Below, in pieces: positions 23,761-33,022 of a DNA stretch of 64,000 nt (positions within the stretch are counted from its first letter, which is position 1; each line of letters begins with the position of its first letter). Origin of the DNA: DASQFQ01 sp963811595 (lineage in GTDB: Bacteria > Actinomycetota > Thermoleophilia > Solirubrobacterales > Solirubrobacteraceae); the NCBI GenBank assembly GCA_963811595.1, contig CAWERW010000001.1, positions 100,735-164,734 of the forward strand, in the 5' to 3' direction. The translations under genes were made by a program, and so were the position numbers. The notes below the pieces were generated by a model, which did no database searches, was not told the origin of the DNA, and saw nothing but the letters and a program-made list of their open reading frames with translations.

Positions 23761-25818
23761 TACACCTTCGGCGGCCCGTCGCCCGGCAGCCTGGGGATGC
23801 AGGTGTGGTAGCGGCGGACGCCGGTGATGCGCTTTCCGTTCGCGAGCCGCACCGTGATGCGGACCGAGAAGCGGCCCTTCGGCAGCCCGCGCAGGCGGAC
23901 GGCCGCGCGCAGGCGCTTGCCGCGGACCACCTTCACCTTCTTCCCGTTGACACGCACGACCGCCGATACCGCCTTCTTACCCTTCGGCACGCGGATCCGG
24001 ATCCGGAACACGCGCCGCGAGACGCACGAGCGCTCCTTGGCGCCCGCCACGCCGCCTGCCGCCGGGGCGGCCGGCTGCTGGGGCGCTGCGGGCGTCACGG
24101 GCGTCACCGGAGCCGGCTTGTACTCGTCGGCGCCCATGTCGACCACGAGGGCCTGCACTCGCGCATCGCCGGCGTAGTCCTCGTCGAGGTCCCCGTCGAC
24201 GAGCGAGGTGTTGCCGGCGTCGCGCGTCGGGCTCGTCCGCCGTCTGGTCGACGTTGCCGTCGCCCACCGGACCTACGAGCGCCGGGGTTCGCGCAGATGT
24301 TGCCGGTGCCGTCGTGCGCCGCGCCGTCGACGCACACGTCAGACGACTGCACCTCGCGGTCGAAGAAGCCCGCGATCTCGCCGTCGAAGGGGATCCCGGC
24401 GACGTCGGCAGCGCCCTCGTTGTGGAACACGATCGAGTTCTCCAGCGCGAGCCTGTCGCCCTGGAACTCCCCGCGGAGCCCTGCCTGCTGGAAGCGACCG
24501 CCGATGCCCGAGCCCACCGCGGCGAGGTTGCCCTCGATCGTGGAGTCCTCGATCCGGAACAGGGAATCCCGGCCGGCCAGCCACAGGCCGCCGCCGACGG
24601 ACTCCGGGATCGGCGCGCCGCGCAGCGGGGCCGCCTCCTCCGCGGGCGCCGGGTCGACGATGTTGCCGGCGGCAACGAGGTTGCGCGCCGTGAACGGCGC
24701 CGAGCCGAAGCCCTCGTAGGCCAGCCCGCCGCCGTCGCCGGAATTCTGGGTCGTGATCTCGTTGCCGACGAACGTGTCGTTGGTCGACACGGTCGCGAGG
24801 CCGTCGATGTACTCGCCGCCGCCCCGCCCCGAGCTGTCTTCGCCGCTGATCGAGTTGCCCTGGAAGAGGTTGTCGCTCTGCGTGACCCGCACGCCGTCGG
24901 CGCCGCGCGTGAGGCTGTCGAAGCATCCGGCCTCGACGACGGCCAGCCCGCCGCCCTCGAGCCCGGCGTCGACGTCGTCGACCTCGTTGTTGATGAACGT
25001 CGTTGCCGGCGATCTCCGCCGTGGAGCAGACGTCCAGCTTGGCGCCGCCGCCGTCGGCCCCGCTCTCGTTGTCCCGGAAGACGTTGTCCAGGAGCACGAT
25101 CTCCTGCCCGCTGCGGACGTACAGGCCGCCCCCGTCGTCGTCGGACTCGCTCTCGTAGAACGCGTTGCCCTCGTGCACCACGACCGGGCGGAACGGGTCG
25201 TTGATGTAGACGGCGCCGCCCTCGTCGTCGGCGTCGTTGCCGTCGGAGGTGTCGAGCTCACCGCCCTCCTCCTCGACCGCGCCGAACGTGTTGCCGCTGA
25301 GGATGATCGGGCTCGCGTCGCCGCGCGTCAGGTCCTGGTTCTCGGTCGGGGGCCCGTCCTCGGAGTCGATGGAGACCGCGCCGCCGTCCGCATCCGCGTC
25401 GTTGCGGAGGAAGGTGTTGTTCCGCGAGCGTCACCGCGCTGTCGCCGGTGAGGCGGATCGCGCCGCCGTCGCCCCGGTCCGCGAGGCCGTCGATGAACGT
25501 CAGGCCCTCGATGATCGTCCCGGCAGTGTCGTGGCCGGACAGGATCTGCGTCCGGTCCCCGTCGCCGAGGTCGCCGCTCAGCGTCGCGAGGCCCTCCCCG
25601 CCCTTGAAGGTGATCGACTCGCCTTCGGGCAGGTTGAAGTGCCCGACGCAGGGCTCGTCGTCGACGAGGATCACCACGTCACCGGTGGTGGCGTTGTTCA
25701 GAGAAGATGAGAGACCGTCGCAGGAGGTGGAGGTCTCTTCGGCCAGGGCCGTGGTGGGGGCGGCGAGTGCCGCGATCGTCGCCGCAGCCGCGACGAGGGT
25801 GGTGCGCATCCGTGCCAT
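23760..25818 (-). CDS. Secreted parallel beta-helix repeat protein (multiple frameshifts)
   Basis: About 688 residues after repair. A signal peptide (MARMRTTLVAAAATIAALAAPTTALA) is followed by a polymorphic-protein-type beta-helix. Repeated units have the form x-GNxFxxNxxxxxGGGLxV, seen in all the fragments. The C-terminal beta domain (23760-24158) is basic and has two Cys. The frame breaks near 25428, 25003, 24280 and 24225; inserting a GC/CG dinucleotide at each restores one continuous protein. Adhesion or surface display is typical for such proteins, but the role here is unknown. TAGGGT lies 7 nt before the ATG. Confidence 0.72.
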
Positions 25819-25825
25819 GCGGCCG

Positions 25826-25831
25826 ACCCTA
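25826..25831 (-). promoter_or_regulatory. Candidate -10 element for the beta-helix gene
   Basis: TAGGGT, then 7 nt, then ATG. The block from TAGGGT through ATGGC is identical to that of the acyl-CoA ligase at 27640. Confidence 0.42.
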
Positions 25832-25861
25832 ACCCGGCGTCAGTCAGAAAAGCAAGAACCG

Positions 25862-27640
25862 CTAATTGCGGTACATCGCTTCGATCACTTCGGTGTACTT
25901 CTCCGCGATCGGCTTGCGCTTGAGCTTCATCGTCGGGGTGATCTCGTCGCCGCCCGGCAGCCAGTCGCCGCGCACGATCGTGAACTTCTTGATCCCCTCC
26001 ACGCGGGCGAGCCTGGCGTTGGCCGCGTCGACGCCCTCCTGCACCGCCGCGCGCATCCGCTCGTCCTCCGCCAGCGCCTCGAGCGAAGCGTCCTCGATGC
26101 CCTGCTTGGCCGCCCACGCGGGCGCGAAGTCGGCGTCGAGCACGATCAGCGCGGTGTTGTAGGGACGCCCGTCGCCGATCGTGCAGGCCTGGCCGATCAG
26201 CGGCGACGCCCCCTTGAGCGTCGACTCGATGTTGGCCGGCGACATGTTCTTGCCGGCCGCGGAGATGATCAGCTCCTTCTTGCGGTCGACGATGCGCAGG
26301 TAGCCCTCCTCGTCGAACTCGCCGATGTCGCCGGTGTGCAGCCAGCCGTCGGCGTCGAGCGCCTCCGCGGTCTTGTCGGGGAGGTTGCGGTAGCCGGTCA
26401 TCACGACGGCGGAGCGCATCAGCACCTCGCCGTCCTCCGCGAGCTTGATCTCGACGCCCGGCGCGGGCGGGCCGACGGTCCCGATGCGGACCTTCCCGGG
26501 CGGGTTGCAGCAGCCGGAGCCGCAGGTCTCGGACATCCCCCACAGCTCCGCGAGCTCGATCCCGATCGCGTGGAAGAACACGAGCACCTCGCGCGGGGTC
26601 GGCGCGGCGCCGACGTTGACGGCCTCGACCTCGTCGAGCCCCAGCATCGCGCGCAGGCCGGCGAACATCTTCGCGTCGGCCTCGGCGACGGCGGCGGCCA
26701 GCTCCTCGGGCACGGGCTCGCCCGCCTGCTCGAGCTCGACCTTCTTGATCGCGGCCGCGAGCGCCTTCTGGGCCGGCTCGCGCTGCTCGTCGGGCTGGCC
26801 GGCGACCATCGCCTCGAGGCCCGACTTGAGCTTCTCCCAGATCCGCGGCACCGCGAAGAACCACGTCGGCTTGACGAGCGGCAGGTAGGAGACGACCTCG
26901 CGCGGGTTGTCGCAGGACGTGATCGTCATCGCGTAGACGATCGGCAGGTAGTGGTGGGCGGCGCGCTCGGCGATGTGCGCCGACGGCAGCCACGAGATCA
27001 CCTTCGCGCCGTCGGGGAACTGGATCATCGACTCGATGCTCTCGACCGCGGCCAGCAGGTTGCGGTGCACGAGCTGGACGCCCTTGGGCGGCCCCGTCGT
27101 GCCCGACGTGTAGATCAGCGTCAGCAGGTCCTCGGGCTCGACCGCGCGCCACGCGGCCTCGACGTCGAAGTCGCTCTCGGCGCCCTCGACGTCCGCCCAC
27201 GCCACGGTGCCCTCGCGCGCCTCGCCGAGCACGACGACGGTCTCGAGCGGCGGCAGCATGTCGATGAACGCGTCCTCGACGATCGCCACCGACGAGCCCG
27301 CGTCCTCGACGACGTAGGCGATCTGCTCCGGCGCGGAGGTCAGGTAGATCGAGTACGGCACGGCGCCGAGGCTCATCACCGCGAGGTCGGCGAGGTGGAA
27401 CTCCGGGCGGTTGGAGAGCATCAGCGCGACCGTGTCGCCGCGCTTGACCCCGAGGCCGGCGAGCCCGGCGGCGAACGCGTCGACGCGCTCGCGCAGCTCG
27501 CCCCAGGTGATCGAGACCGAGTCGTCCTTGGTGCGCACCGCGACGCGGTCCGGGAAGTCCTCGGCGGTGATGCGGAACGCTTCGGCGATCGAGCGCGCCT
27601 CGAGCGCGCGGCGGGAGACCGGGGCTGCGGTGGTGGCCAT
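25862..27640 (-). CDS. Long-chain fatty-acid--CoA ligase (AMP-forming)
   Basis: A 592-residue adenylate-forming enzyme that activates fatty acids to acyl-CoA. The P-loop-like motif LLTLIYTSGTTGPPKGV lies near residue 180. Further motifs are ELWGMSETCG near 340, DADGWLHTGDIGEFDEEGYLRIVDRKKELI near 400 and the catalytic Lys region PTMKLKRKPIAEKY near the end. The plan is that of FadD15-type ligases. Start and length are normal. It probably feeds acyl-CoA to lipid synthesis, including the WS/DGAT at 3046, though the genes are not linked. Confidence 0.93.
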   Translation of the reverse strand: MATTAAPVSRRALEARSIAEAFRITAEDFPDRVAVRTKDDSVSITWGELRERVDAFAAGLAGLGVKRGDTVALMLSNRPEFHLADLAVMSLGAVPYSIYLTSAPEQIAYVVEDAGSSVAIVEDAFIDMLPPLETVVVLGEAREGTVAWADVEGAESDFDVEAAWRAVEPEDLLTLIYTSGTTGPPKGVQLVHRNLLAAVESIESMIQFPDGAKVISWLPSAHIAERAAHHYLPIVYAMTITSCDNPREVVSYLPLVKPTWFFAVPRIWEKLKSGLEAMVAGQPDEQREPAQKALAAAIKKVELEQAGEPVPEELAAAVAEADAKMFAGLRAMLGLDEVEAVNVGAAPTPREVLVFFHAIGIELAELWGMSETCGSGCCNPPGKVRIGTVGPPAPGVEIKLAEDGEVLMRSAVVMTGYRNLPDKTAEALDADGWLHTGDIGEFDEEGYLRIVDRKKELIISAAGKNMSPANIESTLKGASPLIGQACTIGDGRPYNTALIVLDADFAPAWAAKQGIEDASLEALAEDERMRAAVQEGVDAANARLARVEGIKKFTIVRGDWLPGGDEITPTMKLKRKPIAEKYTEVIEAMYRN

Positions 27641-27647
27641 GCGGCCG

Positions 27648-27653
27648 ACCCTA
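27648..27653 (-). promoter_or_regulatory. Candidate -10 element for the acyl-CoA ligase
   Basis: TAGGGT with a 7-nt spacer to the ATG at 27640. Its TAG is also the stop codon of the site-2 protease gene upstream. Confidence 0.42.
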
Positions 27654-28734
27654 CCGGACGTCGAAGCCCTCGCCCGTCAGTCTCCCGATGTCGTTCGTGA
27701 AGCCGATGAAGAACAGCATGATCACGAGCGCGAAGCCCACGAATCCCGCCCGCTCCATGACGCTGAAGGGGATCGGCCGCCCGCGCACCTTCTCGGCCAG
27801 CGCCCAGAAGATGTGCCCGCCGTCGAGCGGCAGGAACGGGAACAGGTTGATGATGCCGAGCGACAGCGAGATCACCGCGAGCAGGAAGAACGCCTCGCGC
27901 GGCCCGAGCTCGATGCTCTGGCGCGTGACCTCGTAGGAGCCGACCACGCCGGAGATCTCCTTGCGCTTCTCGGTCTTGAAGATCTGGGCGATCGTGGTGA
28001 CCGTCCCGCTCGTGAACAGCCACATCCGGTCGAGGCTCACCCCCGCCGCCGCCACCGGGCCGATCGGCGGTCGCGTGACGTCGAACTGGAAGCCGAGCAG
28101 CGGCCGCTTGTCGCGCGCCGAGTAGACCGGCTCGGCGCGCACGGTAGTGGTCTCGCCGCCGCGCTGGATCAGCAGCACGGCGGGCTCGGCGGCGCGGCAG
28201 CCGTCGGTCTGGGCGCCCGCGCACTTGTGCGAGGCGATCTGGCGGCGCAGCGTCGTCGGGTCGCCGCGGCGGCCGTCGACGGCGAGGATGCGGTCGCCCT
28301 CGCGCAGCACGGCGTCGGCCGGCGAGTTGGGCGTCGTCTCGGCGATCCGGTTCGTCGCCTGCGCGCTGGTCGGGGTCGCCGCTCGACCAGAACAGGCAGA
28401 GCAGGATCAGGAACGCGAGCACGATGTTGACCAGCGGCCCGGCGAGGATCACGACGATCCGCTTCCACACCGGCTGGCGGTAGTAGGCGCGGTGGGAGAC
28501 CTCCTCGGGGATCTCCTCCTGCGGGTTCATGCCGGTGATCTTCACGAAGCCGCCGAGCGGCAACCAGCCGACGCCGTACTCCGTCTCGCCGCGCTGCCAG
28601 CGCAGCGGGGTGCGGCCGAAGAACAGCGAGAAGCGCTCGACGCGCATGCCGACCGCCTTGGCGGCGGCGAAGTGCCCCAGCTCGTGGAGGATGATCAGCG
28701 CCGCGAAGCCCGCGAAGGCGAGGAGCCAGCTCAC
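27651..28734 (-). CDS. rseP: Site-2 (RIP) zinc metalloprotease RseP-like (frameshifted)
   Basis: About 361 residues after repair. It is an intramembrane protease that cuts anti-sigma factors or similar membrane proteins. The zinc site HELGHF lies in the first helix (IILHELGHFAAAK), a PDZ domain follows (DAVLREGDRILAVDGRRGD), and the second metal-site motif is NLFPFLPLDGGHIFWA near the end. The frame breaks near 28362, inside a GCGCGC run; adding GC joins both halves perfectly. The GTG at 28734 overlaps the dxr stop. dxr-rseP adjacency is common in actinobacteria and supports the assignment. Confidence 0.9.
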
Positions 28735-29891
28735 CGCGCCACCGCCTGCTGGGCCACGAGCTCGCCCGCGATCCGGCGCGCCTCGGCGTCGGCGTCGTAG
28801 AGCGAGTCGAACGAGTGCACCGTGCGCGCGGGCAGGCGCTCGAGCGTGCCCTCGATGACGGCGGGGATGCCCATGAAGCCGAGCCGCTCGGCGAGGAAGG
28901 CGTGGACCGCGACCTCGTTCGCCGCGTTGAGCACGCAGGGCGCGGTGCCGCCGGCGCGCGCGGCCGCGAACGCGAGCGCGAGCGCCGGGAACGCGTCGAG
29001 GTCGGGCTCCTCGAAGGTCAGCGAGCCCAGCTGTGCGAGGTCGAGCCGCGGCACGGGCACGTCGACGCGCTCGGGGTGGTGCAGCGCGTAGGCGATCGGG
29101 ACGCGCATGTCGGGGTGGCCGAGGTGCGCGAGCGAGGCGCCGTCGCAGAGCTGCACGAGGCCGTGGACGATCGACTGCGGGTGAACGACGACGTCGATCT
29201 GGTCATAGGGCGTGCCGAACAGGTGGTGCGCCTCGATGACCTCGAGCCCCTTGTTCATGAGCGTCGCGGAGTCGATCGTGATCTTGCCGCCCATCGCCCA
29301 CGTCGGGTGGTTGAGCGCGTCGGCGACGGACACGTCCGCGAGGTCTTCGCGCGAGCGGCCGCGGAACGGCCCGCCGCTCGCGGTGATCACGAGCCGGTCG
29401 ACGGCGCCGGCGGGCTCGCCGGCGATCAGCTGGTGCAGCGCGGAATGCTCGGAGTCGACGGGGATGAGCTGCGCGCCGGTCGCCTCCGCGAGCGGCATCA
29501 CGAGGTCGCCGCCGACGACGAGCGACTCCTTGTTGGCGAGCGCGACGTCGATGCCCTCGGTGAGCGCCACCACGGTCGGGCCGAGCCCGGCGGAGCCGAC
29601 GATCGCGTTGAGCACCAGGTCGGCGCCCGACTCGGCCACGAGCCGCACCAGGCCTTCGGGCCCGGCCAGCACCTCGCCCTCCGTCCACGCCTCGGCGGCG
29701 CGCGCGGCGGCGTCGGCGTCGCCGAGTGCGATCCGGTCGACGCCGTGCTCGGCGGCGAGCGCGACGAGCTGCTCGTGCGAGCGCTCCGCGGACAGGCCGA
29801 CGAGCTCGAACTCGTCGCCCGCGCGGGTGACGACGTCGAGCGCCTGGACGCCGATCGAGCCGGTCGCGCCGAGGATCAGCAGCCGTTTCAT
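28731..29891 (-). CDS. dxr: 1-deoxy-D-xylulose 5-phosphate reductoisomerase
   Basis: A 386-residue NADPH-dependent enzyme that makes MEP, the committed step of the non-mevalonate isoprenoid pathway. The NADPH-binding start LILGATGSIGVQALDVV is intact. The metal and substrate residues lie in PVDSEHSALHQ, ASGGPFR, TWAMGGKITIDSATLMNKGLEVIEAHHLF and VHPQSIVHGLV. Length is normal. The start is divergent from the sigma-nuclease fusion gene, 59 bp away. Confidence 0.96.
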   Translation of the reverse strand: MKRLLILGATGSIGVQALDVVTRAGDEFELVGLSAERSHEQLVALAAEHGVDRIALGDADAAARAAEAWTEGEVLAGPEGLVRLVAESGADLVLNAIVGSAGLGPTVVALTEGIDVALANKESLVVGGDLVMPLAEATGAQLIPVDSEHSALHQLIAGEPAGAVDRLVITASGGPFRGRSREDLADVSVADALNHPTWAMGGKITIDSATLMNKGLEVIEAHHLFGTPYDQIDVVVHPQSIVHGLVQLCDGASLAHLGHPDMRVPIAYALHHPERVDVPVPRLDLAQLGSLTFEEPDLDAFPALALAFAAARAGGTAPCVLNAANEVAVHAFLAERLGFMGIPAVIEGTLERLPARTVHSFDSLYDADAEARRIAGELVAQQAVAR

Positions 29892-29950
29892 CAGCGATCC
29901 ATGATGGCAGCGTGGGTAACCCGCGGCTAAGCCCGCGGCACTATGGGGAG

Positions 29951-30934
29951 ATGGACGCCGAGCTCGTCATCGCCGCCCGCGCGGGCGACCGCGCCGCCTT
30001 CGCGGCGCTCGTGCAGCGCCACCGCCCCGCGCTGCTGCGCGCCTGCCGCGGCTCGGCGGACGCGGCCCAGGAGGCCGTCCTCGTCGCGCTCACGAGCCTG
30101 CCGGCGCTGCGCGACGAGGACGCCTTCGGCCCGTGGCTGTGCGCGATCGGGCGCAACCTGCGGCGGCGCGAGCGCCGCGCGCCCGTCCTCCCGCCGGCCG
30201 AGGAAGCCGTGTGGGAGGCGCCCGATCCGATCCTCAGGAGCCGCGTGCTCGCCGCGATCGCCGCCCTGCCGCCCGGGCAGCGCGAGGCGGTCGCGCTCTT
30301 CTACCTCGCCGACCTCTCGCACGCCCAGATCGCGGCGCGCCTCGGGATCTCCGTGGGCGCCGTCAAGACCCGCCTGCACAAAGCCCGTGCCGCGCTGCAG
30401 GCCCGCCTCGCCGATCTCCGAAGGGAGCCCTCCCCCATGCCCGCCACCGTCCCGATGCGCGTCGCCGACGTCCGCGACAGCGGAGACCTGCACGTGGTCC
30501 TGCTCGAGGAGCGCGACGGCGCCCGTCGCCTGCCGATCTGGATCGGCGCGCCCGAGGCGACAACGCTCGCCGCGCGCCTGCACGACGTCGAGGCACCGCG
30601 ACCGGGGACCTACCGCTTCGCCGCCGACCTGCTCGCCGCGGCCGGCTCGGGCCTCGAGGAGGTCCGCATCGTCCGGCTCGCCGACACCGTCTTCTACGCC
30701 GAGGCGCGGCTCCGCGGCGGCAGCGTCGTCGACGCGCGGCCCAGCGACGCCCTCAACCTCGCGCTCGTGGCGGGGGCGCCGATCCTCGTCGACGAGGGCG
30801 TGCTCGCCCAGGCGGCCGAGGGCGAGCGCGAGATCGCCGAGGAGCTCGCACGGGCGCTCGAGTCCGACCGCGACTCGCGCGCCATCGCCGCCGACGAGCG
30901 CGAGCGCATCGCCGCGCTGCCGCCGGCGCGGTAG
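29951..30934 (+). CDS. Sigma-70-like factor fused to a bifunctional-nuclease (DUF151) domain
   Basis: A 327-residue fusion. Residues 1-75 are sigma region 2-like (LVIAARAGDRAAFAALVQRHRPALLRA, then a short AFGPWLCAIGRNLRRRER). Residues 90-145 are region 4 (LPPGQREAVALFYLADLSHAQIAARLGISVGAVKTRLHKAR). Residues 165-290 are a BFN/DUF151 domain (VVLLEERDGARRLPIWIGAPEA, then GSVVDARPSDALNLAL). BFN domains bind or cut nucleic acid. Region 2 is compact, so promoter recognition is uncertain. ATG 29951 is preceded by GGGGAG and by CACTAT. The gene interrupts the usual cdsA-dxr order on the opposite strand. Confidence 0.82.
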   Translation: MDAELVIAARAGDRAAFAALVQRHRPALLRACRGSADAAQEAVLVALTSLPALRDEDAFGPWLCAIGRNLRRRERRAPVLPPAEEAVWEAPDPILRSRVLAAIAALPPGQREAVALFYLADLSHAQIAARLGISVGAVKTRLHKARAALQARLADLRREPSPMPATVPMRVADVRDSGDLHVVLLEERDGARRLPIWIGAPEATTLAARLHDVEAPRPGTYRFAADLLAAAGSGLEEVRIVRLADTVFYAEARLRGGSVVDARPSDALNLALVAGAPILVDEGVLAQAAEGEREIAEELARALESDRDSRAIAADERERIAALPPAR

Positions 30935-30939
30935 CTCGC

Positions 30940-31791
30940 TCAGCCGGCCATCGCGACCCATACGTGGTACCCCGCCATCAGGGAGAACAGCGCCGCGTCG
31001 AGGCGGTCCAGCGCGCCGCCGTGGACGCCGAACAGGCCGCCCGTGTCCTTGGTACCCACGTCGCGCTTGATCAGCGACTCGAACAGGTCGCCGACCGGCG
31101 CGGCGAACGCCACCGCGACGCCGAGCAGCAGGCCCTCGGTGCCCGTGATCCAGTTGCCCTCGTACGTGCGGCTCGCGTACCAGACCGAGCCCACGCACAC
31201 GAGGACGCCGATCGCCAGGCCCTCCCACGTCTTGTTCGGCGACACCCGCGGCGCCAGCCGCCGCGTCCCGAACATGCGCCCGCCGAGGTAGGCGCCGGTG
31301 TCGCCCAGGAACGTGCCGAGCAGCACCATGAACACGAGCGCGCCGCCGTGCTCGAGCTCGCGCAGCAGCACGGCGTGGGCGATCCCGAGGCCGATCCAGT
31401 AGACGCCGAGCGTCGTCGCCGCGAGGCTGAGCGTGATCCGCTCGCGGACCGGGCTCGCCAGCGTGAGCGCGAACAGCACCGGCAGGAACGCCACGAGCGC
31501 GAGCAGCACGTCGTTGGCGTCGCCGAGCGCCGCGGCGGCCACGAGCCCCGAGACGCCGAGGAAGCCCGCCAGCCGCACGGGCCGCATCCGCTCGAGCATG
31601 GTGAAGAGCTCGCTGACGCAGACGAGCCCGAGCGCGAGCACCCCGAGCGCGAACGTCGCGCCACCGAAGTAGATGATCGTGATCCCGAACGCGATGGCGG
31701 GGATCGCCACGAGGATGCGGGCGCCGAGGTCGGACGTCCCGCGCCGGCGGGCCGGCGGGCGGCGGTCGGGCGGGCGCCGGCGTGCCGCCAT
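30940..31791 (-). CDS. cdsA: Phosphatidate cytidylyltransferase
   Basis: A 283-residue polytopic membrane enzyme that makes CDP-diacylglycerol, the precursor of all phospholipids including the PgsA product. The basic N-terminal tail of about 25 residues precedes the first helix. The family signature is complete near the C-terminus: SLIKRDVGTKDTGGLFGVHGGALDRLD, preceded by SPNKTWEG. The ATG at 31791 overlaps the uppS stop. The gene ends 5 bp from the convergent sigma-nuclease fusion gene. Confidence 0.95.
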   Translation of the reverse strand: MAARRRPPDRRPPARRRGTSDLGARILVAIPAIAFGITIIYFGGATFALGVLALGLVCVSELFTMLERMRPVRLAGFLGVSGLVAAAALGDANDVLLALVAFLPVLFALTLASPVRERITLSLAATTLGVYWIGLGIAHAVLLRELEHGGALVFMVLLGTFLGDTGAYLGGRMFGTRRLAPRVSPNKTWEGLAIGVLVCVGSVWYASRTYEGNWITGTEGLLLGVAVAFAAPVGDLFESLIKRDVGTKDTGGLFGVHGGALDRLDAALFSLMAGYHVWVAMAG

Positions 31792-32462
31792 CAGCGGCCC
31801 CCGAAGCGGCGCTTGCGGGCGTCGAACTCGGCGAGCGCGAACTCGAGGTCGGCGCGCGAGAAGTCCGGCCACAGCACCTCGGTGAAGTGCAGCTCGGAGT
31901 AGGCCGACTGCCACATCAGGTAGTTCGAGAGCCGCTGCTCGCCACTCGTGCGGATGATCAGGTCCGGGTCGTGCATCTCGGGCGCGTAGAGGTGGGCGCG
32001 GAACTCCTCCTCGGTCGTGCCGCTGAACGCCCGCGCGGCGTCGATGATCTCGGCCCGGCCGCCGTAGTTGAACGCCACGTAGAGCGTGATCGTGTCGTTG
32101 GCGGCGGTCTTCTCCTCCGCCCAGCGCATCTGCTCGAGCAGCGGGGCGCCCACGCCCTCGCGGCGGCCGAGGAAGCGCATCCGCACGCCCTCCTCGTCGA
32201 GCTCGGGCGTCTCCCCCAGGATCCGCTCGGAGAACATCGCCATCAGCGCCCCGACCTCCTCGTCCGAGCGCGACCAGTTCTCGGTCGAGAACGAGTAGAC
32301 GGTCAGCTCGCGGATGCCGAGGTCGACGGCGTCGCGGAGCCGCGCCTTGACCGTGTCGGCGCCCGCCCGGTGCCCGTCTGCGACGTTGAGCCCGCGCTGG
32401 CTCGCCCAGCGCCCGTTCCCGTCGGTGATGATCGCGACGTAGGACGCGCCCCGGGGTGTCAC
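31791..32462 (-). CDS. uppS: Isoprenyl (undecaprenyl-type) diphosphate synthase
   Basis: A 223-residue cis-prenyltransferase that makes the lipid carrier for wall glycans from IPP. It shows IITDGNGRWASQRG at the N-terminus (catalytic Asp), the YSFSTENWSRS block near 55, the FNYGGRAEI segment and the C-terminal DPDLIIRTSGEQRLSNYLMWQSAYSE. The N-terminus is short, and chain length of the product is not readable. The GTG start overlaps the frr stop. Confidence 0.93.
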   Translation of the reverse strand: MTPRGASYVAIITDGNGRWASQRGLNVADGHRAGADTVKARLRDAVDLGIRELTVYSFSTENWSRSDEEVGALMAMFSERILGETPELDEEGVRMRFLGRREGVGAPLLEQMRWAEEKTAANDTITLYVAFNYGGRAEIIDAARAFSGTTEEEFRAHLYAPEMHDPDLIIRTSGEQRLSNYLMWQSAYSELHFTEVLWPDFSRADLEFALAEFDARKRRFGGR

Positions 32463-33022
32463 ACCTCGAGGATCTCTTCTTCCTTGGCCTTGAGGACCGC
32501 CTCGAGCTCGTTGACCTTCTGGTCGGTGAGCTTCTGGAGCGCATCCTCGGCGCGATGCTCGTCGTCGGAGCCGGCCTCGCCGGCCTCCTTCAGCTCCCGC
32601 AGGTCGTGCATGACGTCGCGGCGGATGTTGCGGATCGCCACGCGGCCCTCCTCGGCGATGCCGCGGACGACCTTGACGAGCTGCTTGCGCCGCTCCTCGG
32701 TCAGCTCCGGCACCTGCAGCCGGATCATCTGCCCGTCGTTGTTGGGCGTGAGACCGATGTCGGACTCGAGGATCGCCCGCTCGATCGCCTTGATCGAGCT
32801 CTTGTCGTAGGGCTGCACGGTGAGCAGCCGCGCCTCGGGCGCGCTCAGCGTCGCGAGCTGCTTGAGCGGCGTCTGCGCCCCGTAGTAGTCGACGTTGATG
32901 CGGTCGAGCAGCGCGGTGCTGGCGCGGCCGGTGCGGATGGAGCCGAACTTGCCGCGCGTCGCATCCACGGACTTCGCCATGTGCTCGCCCGCGTCCTGGA
33001 GCAGCTCGTCGATCAAGCTCAT
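32459..33022 (-). CDS. frr: Ribosome recycling factor
   Basis: A 187-residue protein that, with EF-G, splits the post-termination ribosome. It has the three-helix-bundle plan with SIRTGRASTALLDRINVDYYGAQTPLKQLAT near the N-terminus and LPELTEERR-type sequence (VPELTEERRKQLVKVVRGIAEEGRVAIRNIRRD) in the middle. The start at 33022 overlaps the pyrH stop (ATGA). An acidic segment near 150-160 is the usual linker. Confidence 0.96.
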   Translation of the reverse strand: MSLIDELLQDAGEHMAKSVDATRGKFGSIRTGRASTALLDRINVDYYGAQTPLKQLATLSAPEARLLTVQPYDKSSIKAIERAILESDIGLTPNNDGQMIRLQVPELTEERRKQLVKVVRGIAEEGRVAIRNIRRDVMHDLRELKEAGEAGSDDEHRAEDALQKLTDQKVNELEAVLKAKEEEILEV

